Positions 55,060 through 64,000 of a stretch of DNA of 64,000 bases are shown piece after piece. The translations under genes and the position numbers were made by a program. The stretch is from Anastrepha obliqua (lineage: Eukaryota; Arthropoda; Insecta; Diptera; Tephritidae). Position 1 is the first letter of the stretch. Each line of letters opens with the position of its first letter. The notes beneath the pieces were generated by a model. It searched no databases and was not told the origin of the DNA. It saw only the letters and a list, made by a program, of their open reading frames with translations. The stretch lies in the NCBI RefSeq assembly GCF_027943255.1, contig NC_072893.1, forward strand, positions 118,419,784-118,483,783, given 5' to 3'.

Positions 55060-56545
55060 TCGGAGAACTCCAGTGATCTGTGACAATCGCAGTTTGTCCT
55101 TAGGGAGGCTTATGAGGTGCTTAAACCTTTAAGTCATAAGTGGCGTGGTACTCTTCTAAATGTGCGCAACAAACGAGAAGCAGATATAGCCAGCGATCAC
55201 CACTTTCTTAGTGCTACAAGTAGACTCAGAGTGGCTGCGGTCAGCAAAACGCCAAACCAAAAATCATCAAATAAATTCGAGGTGGAGAAACGAAATGACT
55301 ACGCACGCCAGATTCACTGAATCCCTGGTATCAGCTATTCCAGAGTATGCATATGTAGATGATTGGCAGCAGATAAAACAAGCCTTAGTAAAGTCTGCGG
55401 AGGACCATATCGGTTACAAGGCGCATAAGCGGAAGTGCTGGATCTCCGATCGAACATGGAATGTAATAAATGACCGCAGAATAATAAAAAAACAGCTAAA
55501 TTGCGCGAAAACCAGATCATGAAAGGCAGAGCTGCAGCATCGATACAACCTTACTCACAGACGAATAAAGAAAAGTGCCAGATCTGATAAAAGACTGTGG
55601 AGCAACAACCTAGCCACTAAAGCGCAGGCTGCTGCGGAAACGAATCGTGCACGAGATCTTTATCGGATGATACGACAATTAACAAACACCAATTTTAAAA
55701 CGACCAAGCCGCACAAAGACAAGGACGGCGAGCCAGCAACATCTAAGGACAAGCAAGTCAACATCTGGGAGCGCTATTATAAGAAGCTACCGTCAGCGCC
55801 GCCCTTGCAGCTCACTCTGTCACGTTATGCCCGGATGAGAGCGAGATAATAAATACGATAAAGTCTCTAAAACACTGCAAAGCTTCCGGTTCCGATAACA
55901 TCAACCCGAAACTACTAAAAACTGACCACAAGATAAGCGCTCGGATAGTTCTGCCCTTATTTAAAAACATCTGGAACTCTGAAAGAATACCATCTGAGAG
56001 AGGTAAAAAGGAGGGTTATCACCCTTCTCCGGAAGAAGGGTAACCTATCTGAGCGCAAAAAATGGCGAGGAATCATGTTGCGAAGCATGGTGAACAAAGT
56101 AATAGCACACGTAATTCACAAAAGGCTGTCCAACTCATTGAATCAGGGACTACGCAAAGAACAAGCAGGCTTTCGTCCTCACTGCTATTGCGTCGATCAT
56201 GTAACCTCTTTGAGAGTGACCGTGGAGCAGTCCGTTGAGTGGCGCTCGCCTCTTTACTTCGACAATCTCAATCATGCAGCAATCTGGAAAGCTCTTGAAA
56301 GGAATGCCTGAGAAAATTGTCACCATCATAAAAGAATTGTACTCGGGCGCTGCATGCCATGAAAACGGGCATTTCATGGGGTTTATGTGGCTGGCTTGAA
56401 GACTTATGCTATGCGAACGACATTTGCTTACTATCGCACAAATACTCAGATGCATCAGTTAAACTATAAGCGGTATGCCATGCAGTAGCACAAACAAAAA
56501 TTAACATAGCAAAGACCAAAGTAATACGGATTAACATGCTTCTAA
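55060..56545 (+). mobile_element. RTE-like non-LTR retrotransposon, endonuclease-RT relic
   Basis: Pieces in several frames follow the order of an RTE-like ORF: the end of the endonuclease (READIASDHHFL-like, about 55175-55210), a linker with WISDRTW-VINDRR (55440-55480) and PHKDKDGEPATS (55710-55745). RT motifs follow: SLKHCKASGSDNINPKLLK (55865-55920), a damaged WRGI-LRSMVNKVIAHVI-KRL (56060-56130), LRKEQAGFRPHCYCVDHV (56150-56205) and EW--PLYFDNLNHAAIWKAL (56230-56300). The catalytic box is YAND instead of YADD (56410-56421), and much of the sequence between EW/FD and this box is deleted. It may be the coding part of the family whose 3' end is at 53735, but the two are not joined. Confidence 0.8.
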
Positions 56546-56549
56546 TTGG

Positions 56550-57700
56550 CTCTGAGGCTTTCTGTACTATTTATGCGATTCTTTAACTTCGATTTGGAGC
56601 ATGGGACGTCAATCACTCTTCTTCGTTCGTTGCAAGATAATCCAAGAGACTTACAAAGGGCCACATTAATGAACTTCTCAGGAGGTGGGACGTGAAGAAA
56701 TTCGGTGAACATTGGCGAAACTCTATCGATCAGTGACAAGCGAAACAATTTCTAACACCGACCCGAGGAATTTCTGATAGGCTACTTTCACTCAGCAGAG
56801 TATTCTTAAGACTTTTAACTGGTTACTTTTATAGGTCACGGTAGACTGAGATACCACTTAAACACCACTTAAACTGCTCTCTCTGAGACCATCACCTGTC
56901 GATTCTGTTAAATGGACATTGAAAATGCAAAGCCCATTCATGGTAAATGTCCTGCATTAAGCAGAAAACGGGTACAACTACTACGGATTATGGTGGTCTT
57001 GCCGTGCCTTCATATAAATTATGGAATAATAAGCCCCAGAATGTGCAAAAAATCTTAATAGGTCTTCAAATATAGGGTACCTCAGCAGACTTTGCTCAAT
57101 AGACCTACTTTGGTCGCAGTGCGCAGTAGTAGTAATAATAATAATAATACCAGCATTCAGATTTTTCACCATCTACTTAGAGTGCTGATTTATTTTTAGG
57201 AAAGGCAGTCGCTTTTTTGATACCTGTATATAATTTTCCCAAACTCCAACTTTTAGAAATCTGAATCGTATACTCCGATGTGCGAGACATTCGCTCCGGA
57301 ACTTTCGAATGCACTGCCGCGTTGTTCGCAATTCTTTAGTTGCTGTAGACATTTTTGCACCGCGCATCCAACCTGGCGGTGGTTGGACATGTAGCCAAAG
57401 GTTCAGTATTTTTTTGGTATTATTGTAAGGACTATTTGTGTACTCTTGTTTGAAAATCTTCTAATATTATACTTTATATTCTTCGTCCATTCGGTACTAA
57501 CAAAATCGAATGAAGATTCTCTGTTTCTCTCAGATACCTTCTAAGTTGGTCCAGCTGCTATTAGTAGTAGTTTTGTCGTTGACCAAACCTTATGTTTCGG
57601 AAAAAGTTACCGTCTTTTGAGTGCACACCTCTCCGGACGGACAGCAGCTGGCTGATCGTGAGTGTTCACCCAAGAGAAGTTTCGCTATATGTACAAACAA
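56550..57700. other. spacer without recognised genes
   Basis: (AAT)n at 57130-57148. The stretch 56640-56980 is retrotransposon-like in composition (readings such as GYFHSAEYS) but not assignable. Nothing else supported. Confidence 0.35.
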
Positions 57701-57704
57701 ACAT

Positions 57705-58815
57705 ATTTTTATTTTTCTTGATTGGCGCGATAATCGCTTAAGAGATTTTGGCTGAGTTTAACAAAGCGCACCAGTCGTTTTTCTCTCGTGCATGATGGAG
57801 AGAATAATGAGATGGCGCCTATCGTGGTACCGTTACTTTGCTCTCAGCGAATTTGACAATGAGTTACGTCATTTTAGCATCAGCATGGCCAGATCACCAT
57901 TTTCGTAACTTGATTTAGCATTTTTTTTGTTATTTAGTCTCGGAGTTTTAGTTCTTTCTTCATGACATTTTTCTAGCCTGTTCTAATTAAAAGTAATGTT
58001 TATAATTTTGTAAAATATAGATTTTTTAAAAGTTAGTTCAATAGTTCACTCAGTTTTATTTAGCTTTACTTTTTTTGAACATCTGGTCGCATTGCCCGCG
58101 ATTGCAGTTGTTGTTGGTGTTCTTCTGCTTTCAGCAGTCAAATCTCTTTCCCGCTACTGCAATATTGCCAAGCTTTGGTAATAAAAACGCACTAAAATGC
58201 CCATTTAAAGAAAATAACATACCAAACTTTTACTGAATTACTTAAAGAACGTTGTTTGCATATCAAATTGTCTTTAAAATGTGCGCTTTTTTAAATAAAT
58301 GAGTTATGGTTATGTACAATTTAATTTATGAGTTTTTTGGTTAAGAAAAACTCTTTTGTAAAGGGAACGACCTTTTTGCTATACTTGAGGTTATGTCACA
58401 AGATAAGGTACTCTTTTTGAATTTTCAGTATATTTTGGTATTTTTTGCTTATTTTTACTACGAATACACCTCTTTAAAATTTATTGCGAAGAGCAAATGG
58501 TTGGCAACACTGCACAACTCAACTAATGTGACGTCACGCACTCTTTGATGGGCGCAAACTTGTTTCTATCATTCTTGGGTGCCAGTTGGACACACTAAGA
58601 GAAGCCAAACCTTTCTCCATATGATCTTTCCAATGCAGAGCAGACGTTCCCTTTCCGCTATTACCACCAGATGGTGCAGAATCAAATACTTTCAACCAAA
58701 GTGTTTCCATCCAGCTGCTGGATTTTTATTCGCTGTATAATCTTTATTCGATGTCGCCGGAAAGCTCATACAGCTCATTGTTAAATCGCTTGAAATACTC
58801 GCTGTCACTACCTAA
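57705..58815 (-). mobile_element. RTE-type family R 3' end, split by an inserted element
   Basis: Bases 57705-57790 (TTGATTGGCGCGATAATCGC, AGTTTAACAAAGCGCACCAG) match 24885-24950. Bases 58578-58815 (TGCCAGTTGGACACACTAAG, AAAGCTCATACAGCTCATTG) match 24960-25200. Between them stands the element at 57791-58577, so it landed inside this copy. Six bases of the expected target (CTAACC) are missing at the junction. Confidence 0.75.
57791..58577 (-). mobile_element. non-autonomous DNA element with inverted ends, copy 2
   Basis: Reverse-complement match to 18060-19158: same ends (CATGATGGAGAGAATAATG on the left, CTATCATTCTTG on the right), same TGACGTCAC block near the end, same 'tgttgccaaccatttgctcttcgcaataaatt' part. 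It is about 310 bp shorter because the segment 18157-18447 of copy 1 is not present. No flanking duplication was found here. Confidence 0.78.
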
Positions 58816-58819
58816 CTAG

Positions 58820-60145
58820 CAAGTGTGAATTGAAATAATGAATATAGTTGTAAAAAACAAAAAACAAAATATAAATAAAAAACAAATAAAAAAAAAATAA
58901 ATAAATAAAAAAAAAAAAATAAATAAATTATTGAGATTGCAGTTGATATATTTGATTCATTTTATTTAGAAATTTACAAGTCGATATTAATGCGGTCACA
59001 GTAACAGGAAGAATAAAAATTAGAAACAGATGATGAGTAATGACAGATGACACGCATAGTGTTGCCAGAAATATCTTGAACATAAATAAATAAAAAAATA
59101 TATATTAATAAAAAGAAATAAAAATAAAAACAACGTGAATCTTCCTAATTTATGCATTTCTATATTGTTTTCAGTTTCTAAAAAATAGTTTTCCAAGTAT
59201 GTCAAATACATTTTACTGAGAATTTGCAAGTAATTAATTAATTTAAGTTACAATACTTTTAAAATTTCTCTCACACTTGCTTTCTCCAGCTTCTTCACTG
59301 CGCCATCTATTTCCACGTTCCTCCGCTAATTTTTTGGTTCTTGTAGACGTTGGGTTTTGCATTGAACTCATTCCCACATTATCCCCTTTCTTTATCCCTC
59401 ACATACGCGTACATATCATCATTTGCGCCGCTTTTACTCAAGCACAAAATTTTCTTTTGCTTTGTTCTTCGTTTAATGCACTTCCGTTATTTATCGACGC
59501 TTCACACCTGGCAAATGGACTAAAGCAGCACTCCAACTTGTTGTTGTGGCGAAGGAATATATAAAAAAAAAAAAAAAAAAAAATATCGGGAAATGTATAT
59601 CACATATGCACATAAGTACATAAGTATGTATGTATTTATATATGTATGAGTATGCGCCTATATTAATGATGTGTGGCACTTCAGATCAAAGCGTCGCGAC
59701 GACTAAGTGCCAAATGCAGTTAAACCTCATTTCCGTATTTTGAGTGGAAAACAATTTAAATGCCTACCTATTCTGTGATTTTAAATATTAATATATATTT
59801 GTAAGTATTTGTTCTGTACTTGGAAACGGATATTTTGTAATGATTTTCACACTCTTTTGTTTAATGCGTTTGCTTCAACAATTTTGATTGTAGGAGTATT
59901 TGATGGCTGATATATCTGATGCTCAAAAGTGTCATTCGTCTTGATTAGTAAATACAGTTTTTAGTGCCAAATTTATTGAGAAAAATATCGAGTTACTAAA
60001 ATAGATTTTTGTCTAATTTCTAATTCACGCAGTTATGGCAAATGGAGCTTTGAAAGCTACTACGAATATGTTTACGAGGGATGCGTGATAATTATCTGAC
60101 ATAGGTCAGAGATGGCACTGCTAATAAATTAAATAAATAAAATCG
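58820..60145. other. spacer with A-rich runs and microsatellites
   Basis: AATAAATAAA runs at 58860-58930, poly(A) at 59562-59582 and CATA/TATG repeats at 59595-59650. No gene seen. Confidence 0.4.
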
Positions 60146-60150
60146 CTTAA

Positions 60151-60560
60151 GGTGCCGATAGGTTCAGATAAACCTCCTCCAAGGTTTCTTCATTCCCTCT
60201 AAGTTCTTTAATGTCTGATCTGGAAGTCTCAACCAAATAAAACCTTAAGCGAGCTTTTCGGTAAACTTAGGTAACACTCAGGTGCCTCTCTCCTTGGCTC
60301 CTTCATTATCGCTAAGTTCTTTAATGTCTGATCTGGAAGTCTGTACGCCTGTAAGTTCAAGCGGAAGTGCTAAGAGAAGGCATCAGAATCTCAACTAATT
60401 AAAGCCGTAAGCGATCTCCCCGAGAAGCTCAGGTAACATTCAGGTGCCAGACTCTTCGGCTCCTTCATTATCACAAAGTTATTTAGTGTGCGATCTGGAA
60501 GTCTGTGAGCCTCTAAGTTTTCTTCAAGCAGAAAGGCTAAGAGAAGGCATCGGATTCTGC
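60151..60560 (+). repeat. tandem repeat, unit about 160 bp, three units
   Basis: Units start GGTGCC at 60151, 60281 and 60443. Each has CTTCATTATC-CTAAGTT, TTTAATGTCTGATCTGGAAGTCT, and (units 2 and 3) CTAAGAGAAGGCATC-GAATCT; units 1 and 2 close with TAAGCGA...AACT-AGGTAACA-TCAGGTGCC. Unit 1 lacks about 30 bp and unit 3 is cut short. No coding sense found. Confidence 0.75.
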
Positions 60561-60889
60561 AAAAATAAACATAAAAAAAGAAGCTTCGTGTTTTCTTTGA
60601 CGACCTTCAGACTCGCCCGTTTCACCCTTAGCATGAAAGGCCTTAAAGACAGATCTCCTAAAATATCGATTATATTGACATTATCGGCATAAATAAGCAA
60701 TTTTACTACCATTAAGGGAACTGCATGAGGTCTCGCACTTGTCGCAACACACTCGGGGTTCTGTCGATTTGCAAATACACAGAAGTTCGATTCAAAGTAA
60801 GCTGGGACCCGTTGATCCTACTTGTGCATTGGACAAACTTGGTTCAAGTCAACATATTTCACTTCATTTCACTTTCATTTTATTACAGA

Positions 60890-61105
60890 AAAGTTGTTTC
60901 TAACAGCGGTTGCCCTTCGGCAGACAGTGACGAGCCTCCGACTGTATTTCTGCCATGAAAAAGCGCCTCATGAAAATCACCTGTCGATCGGCGACGTCTT
61001 TAAATTTTCGGTCCCTCCATTTGTAAAACAACATCAAGACGCACACCACAAATAGGAGAAGGCCAAACTCCTAGCATAAGTGTACGCGCCAATTAATCTG
61101 TAGAT
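60890..61105 (+). mobile_element. tRNA-derived SINE, head-less copy
   Basis: The body matches 54400-54565: TTGCCCTTCGGCAGACAGTGACGAG (a form of 'cggcaggcaatggcaaacctccgac'), CTGCCATGAAAAAGCGCCTCAT, GGTCCCTCCATTTGTAAAACAACATCAAGACGC and GTGTACGCGCCAATTA. The tRNA-like head is missing. A duplicated spacer 'aaacggcgacg' type segment is absent. Confidence 0.8.
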
Positions 61106-61439
61106 ACTATTTAACTCGGTAAGAGCCCTCGTAATAGGGGGGTTATAGTAGTTTGATTTGACTGTTTTCACCTTAAATAAATAGTAAAATCGTAGAGTTT
61201 TGTGAGAAACATTCAAGCCACTCTATTCAAGAACTTCGGGACAATCCACAGAATAATAAAAATCATCAAAAATAAACATCAAGGCCTGAAGGATACGTCT
61301 ATGGGCAAAGAACTTCAGATTTATTAGCTTGCACCGGCACTGCAGGGCGGCAGTGAATCAGAGCAATGAAGAGGTTGCAGAGCGAATCGAATCAAATTTT
61401 GTTGTACGCTGGCTAACCGCCAGGCGGCCAATAAATCAA

Positions 61440-61607
61440 TGAATGCGACTATACTAAGATCGAAAGTTGCACAGGAATGCCGGGAAGCTCTAAATGATAT
61501 TAGTGTCGTATTCAAGGTCAGCCTTATTTGGGTTCCAGGGCACAGAGATATTGAGGGAAACTGTAGAGCTGATGAGCTAGCCAGAAAAGGTCAACTGGTC
61601 AGTGATA
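61440..61607 (+). mobile_element. RNase H fragment of a LOA-type retrotransposon
   Basis: The reading SLIWVPGHRDIEGNCRADEL followed by ARKG (61520-61590) is the final RNase H motif with its Asp. It resembles family C (GNCWADELARQG). The frame runs directly into the mariner at 61608, whose insertion ends it. The fragment does not resume beyond 62878. Confidence 0.75.
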
Positions 61608-62876
61608 CGAGGGGTGCCTTTTATTTGGCAGAATTTGGCAACCCTGGTGTTGCAATCTGGCAACTGACAGCTGTATCGCAAAGTTTGACATTTTTTGGCT
61701 TTTACGTACTCAGAACCTTTTGAAATACCAGCGCTATTTGTGTTGTTTACAGTAGCTTAAAAGATTCATCTCGGTCCAAAAATGGAATTAAATCGTGAAC
61801 ATTTTCGTGCGATTATTTTTTACAACTTTCGACGTGGATTAACTCAGCAACATTGCATGGATGAACTTAATTCATTTTATGGCGATGAAGCTCCATCAAG
61901 GACTAGTGTTTATCGATGGTATGGTGAATTCAATCATGGTCGTAGTTCACTCCAAGACGAATTTCGTGAAGGTCGTCCAAAATCAGTTGTTGTTCCGAAA
62001 ACCATTGATGCTGTGCGCGAACTGATATTGCAAGATCGTCATGTGACCTATCGTGAGATTGAGACAATCTTAGGCATTAGTGGGACCAGCATACATTCAA
62101 TATTGCATAAACATTTGACTGTCAAAAAAATTTGTTCGCGTTGGATCCCACACAATTTGTCAATCGCTCAAAAAAAGGCTCGTGTCGATTGGTCGAAGGA
62201 AATGCTCAAAAAATACGATCGCGGGGCTTCGAAACACGTTTATGACATCGTGACAGGTGATGAATTATGGATTTACGAGTATGAGCCCGAAAGTAAACAG
62301 CAGTCGACTGTATGGGTGTTTCAAGATGAGCCAAATCCAACAAAAGTTGTTCGCGCACGAAGCACTTCCAAGCAAATGGTCGCCTGTTTTTTCGGAAAAA
62401 CTTGGCTTTTCGCAACCGCACCACTAGAACAACGCGGAACAGTAAATTCTGAGTAGTACACAACCATTTGTTTGCCAGTTGTCTTCCAAGAAACCAATCG
62501 CCAAAGACGGATCACTCTTCACCAGGACAATGCGAGCTCTCACACACCGGCTCAAACAACTGCAAAACATCGAATTAATGGGTCATCCGCCATATAGTCC
62601 TGACTTGGCACCGAGTGACTTCTTTTTATTCCCGTACGTAAAAAACAAACTGAGAGGTCAACGTTTTTCGACACCTGAAGAAGCGGTTGCGGCATTCAGA
62701 ATGCATGTTTTGGAGGTACCTCATTCAGAGTGGCAAAAGTGCTTCGACAATTGGTTCAAACGCATGCAAAAGTGTATAGATCTTCATGGAGAATATTTTA
62801 AAAAACAATAAAGTGATTTTCGATGATTAAAATTTGTTTTTATTCTCTAATCCCGACATATAAAAGGCACACAATG
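61608..62876 (+). mobile_element. near-complete mariner, two lesions
   Basis: Ends CGAGGGGTGCCTTTTATTTG and (reversed) CATTGTGTGCCTTTTATATG are inverted repeats, with TA at 61606-61607 and 62877-62878; 1269 bp in total. The transposase starts at ATG 61782 and is open for 224 codons through both helix-turn-helix motifs, the WIPHNL linker and the first catalytic block VTGDELWIYEYEP (first Asp kept). A TAG at 62454-62456 stands where TGG is expected. The frame then carries the second Asp (HQDNASSHT), and a frameshift near 62555-62570 leads to YSPDLAPSDFFLFP (third Asp, D34D) ending at TAA 62809-62811. All three catalytic acids are still encoded. Confidence 0.93.
61782..62811 (+). pseudogene. mariner transposase pseudogene
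   Basis: Coding part of the element at 61608-62876. About 340 codons in all, as usual for mariner. Only one nonsense codon and one frameshift, plus a short in-frame loss near 62490 (VFQETNRQRR is shorter than expected), separate it from an open frame. The protein style is that of the mellifera/rosa-type mariners known from tephritids and ants, judged by eye. It is the youngest-looking transposon in the window. Confidence 0.85.
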
Positions 62877-62899
62877 TACCATTGAAATACATTTGGCCA

Positions 62900-64000
62900 C
62901 GAGTAAACTAATAATAAAAAACAACGTTATCCAAGAGGCCAATAGGCCATGAAGAAATGTATGTGTAACAGCTAGGCTACTATGACAGCAAATAAATAAG
63001 AAAAGGACAAAGGAATTACTGCTATTTATTGAGCGCCATAAATTGGATTCCAAATTAAAAACGCATATTTGAGCTTTAAACGAACTAGAGAGTTATATAA
63101 ACTTTTTCTACATAGAAGTCTTTAAAATCCCTCGCATAACGTCTCAGAAATGCTTAATTAAGCCCTCGGCAATAGCTGACTAAAATGCTTTTCGAATGTA
63201 AAACCAGAGCCAAATGTGACGCCGAGATCAGAAAACTATTTAACTTTAGACAGAACAACATTTGGCAAAGTATAAGGCGAAGAAATAACACACAGATATT
63301 TTTATGAAAACATTTCTTTGTAATAAGTGAGAGCTTATTTTGGACCCTCCAAGCGACAAGGTTGTTTAAATCTTGTTGTACTACAGAAGCATCCGATTGG
63401 CTATTTTACAGTTTTAAATCATCAGCATAGAGTAAAAACTTCAAATGGTTAAAGGAGATCCAAAGCCATTAATAAAAAGGCAAAATAAAAAAGGGCCAAG
63501 AATACTCCACTGTGGGACAGCCGAGGGGGATATACAAGTGTAGGATTTAGTGCATTCAATTTGCACAAAGGATTTTCTTTTGGAAAGATAAAATCTCAAC
63601 CATGGCACGACAGTTGAATTAAAGCCAAAGCATTCAAGTTTTCGCAGTAGGATATTCTGCGAAACAGTTCAAAGGCTTTTGAAAAGCCCGTATATTCTAA
63701 ATAGTGTCGACTTGAGAACTACTCAACAGAGGTACAGTATTGGGAAAATACCAAGAGATCGGTAACTGTGGAGTGGCCACAGATAAAATCATGGTGACCC
63801 GAGTTTATTGTATTTTTGATGGTAAACAGTAAATTATTGTTGACTATCTTTTCGAAAAGTTTGGAATAGTTACTTAGTTTCGAAAAAGGTCTGAAATTTC
63901 TAACATCGTTCTTATTGGAGTGCTAGACCCAAGCTTGCAGCGATCAATAAATACACCCGGAGAAAGGGAAATATTTTCTGTAGAATATTCTGGCCGCACA
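62900..64000 (-). mobile_element. Jockey/CR1-like reverse transcriptase relic, cut by window edge
   Basis: Reading leftward from 64000, RT motifs come in order: RNFRPFSKLSNYSKLFEKIV (about 63905-63845), HHDFICGHSTVTDLLVFSQY (63800-63735), GFSKAFELF (63690-63660), the damaged AVPQ-SILGPFLFCLFING (63520-63465), LKFLLYADDLKL (YADD codons at 63418-63429), and QQDLNNLVAWR-QNKLS (63385-63330). Several frameshifts and stops break it. The YADD box itself is intact. After about 63100 the protein is no longer readable. The 5' part lies beyond the window. Confidence 0.82.

Noticed and set aside
1..64000. CRISPR array, operons, bacterial insertion sequences
   Set aside because: All regular repeats here are eukaryotic tandem arrays or transposon ends; no spacer-repeat structure or cas genes.

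Overview
The window is AT-rich nuclear DNA from a higher dipteran, most likely a tephritid-type fruit fly. The grounds are abundant mariner and Tc1 relics, RNase H-bearing non-LTR retrotransposons with short simple-repeat tails, a tRNA-derived SINE, many ATGT/CA microsatellites, and one homeobox-gene exon whose protein is rich in Gln, Ala and His runs. The assignment to Tephritidae is an inference from the style of the repeats; species cannot be named from the sequence alone.

Host genes are sparse. The one clear gene is on the minus strand: the first coding exon of a Vsx-type (CVC/paired-like) homeobox gene at 34790-35426. It has an EH1/octapeptide repressor motif near the N-terminus and a consensus splice donor at its end. 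I saw no homeodomain exon in the window, so either intron 1 runs left past position 1 or the next exon was missed. Roughly 35.5-42.5 kb is then its upstream flank. A second, unassigned candidate exon lies on the plus strand at 10871-11216, with a strong acceptor, coding-like sequence, two clustered TGA codons and a donor. A processed pseudogene of ribosomal protein L6 sits at 47780-48427.

Everything else recognisable is mobile or repetitive DNA. From left to right: 1-17.2 kb is mostly fragments of LOA/I-type non-LTR elements, a mariner, a SINE, a Tc1 relic, a Jockey-type relic and a 5'-truncated retrotransposon with a 15-bp target duplication (14206-15861). 17.6-25.4 kb holds a 1.1-kb element with inverted ends and an 8-bp duplication, a full-length but dead mariner, a 388-bp MITE candidate, a DD41D-like relic and RTE-type 3' ends. 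26.9-29.3 kb has a roughly 115-bp tandem array and a dispersed repeat. 36.5-41.3 kb has a roughly 84-bp array inside an inverted-repeat element with a nested SINE, a cluster of TAATTAG-bearing tandem units, and a 666-bp MITE. 43.4-49.2 kb has a 193-bp palindromic MITE and an A-rich array that hosts the RpL6 pseudogene. 51-64 kb has an internally deleted DD41D copy, an RTE-like reverse transcriptase relic (YADD changed to YAND), a nested second copy of the 1.1-kb element, a roughly 160-bp tandem array, a near-complete mariner and a Jockey-like reverse transcriptase relic running off the right edge.

No intact autonomous transposon was found. The best candidates for something undescribed are the TAATTAG array about 4 kb upstream of the homeobox exon, the short non-autonomous elements with clear inverted ends, the (TTAGG)n-tailed retrotransposon and the interrupted exon at 10.9 kb.
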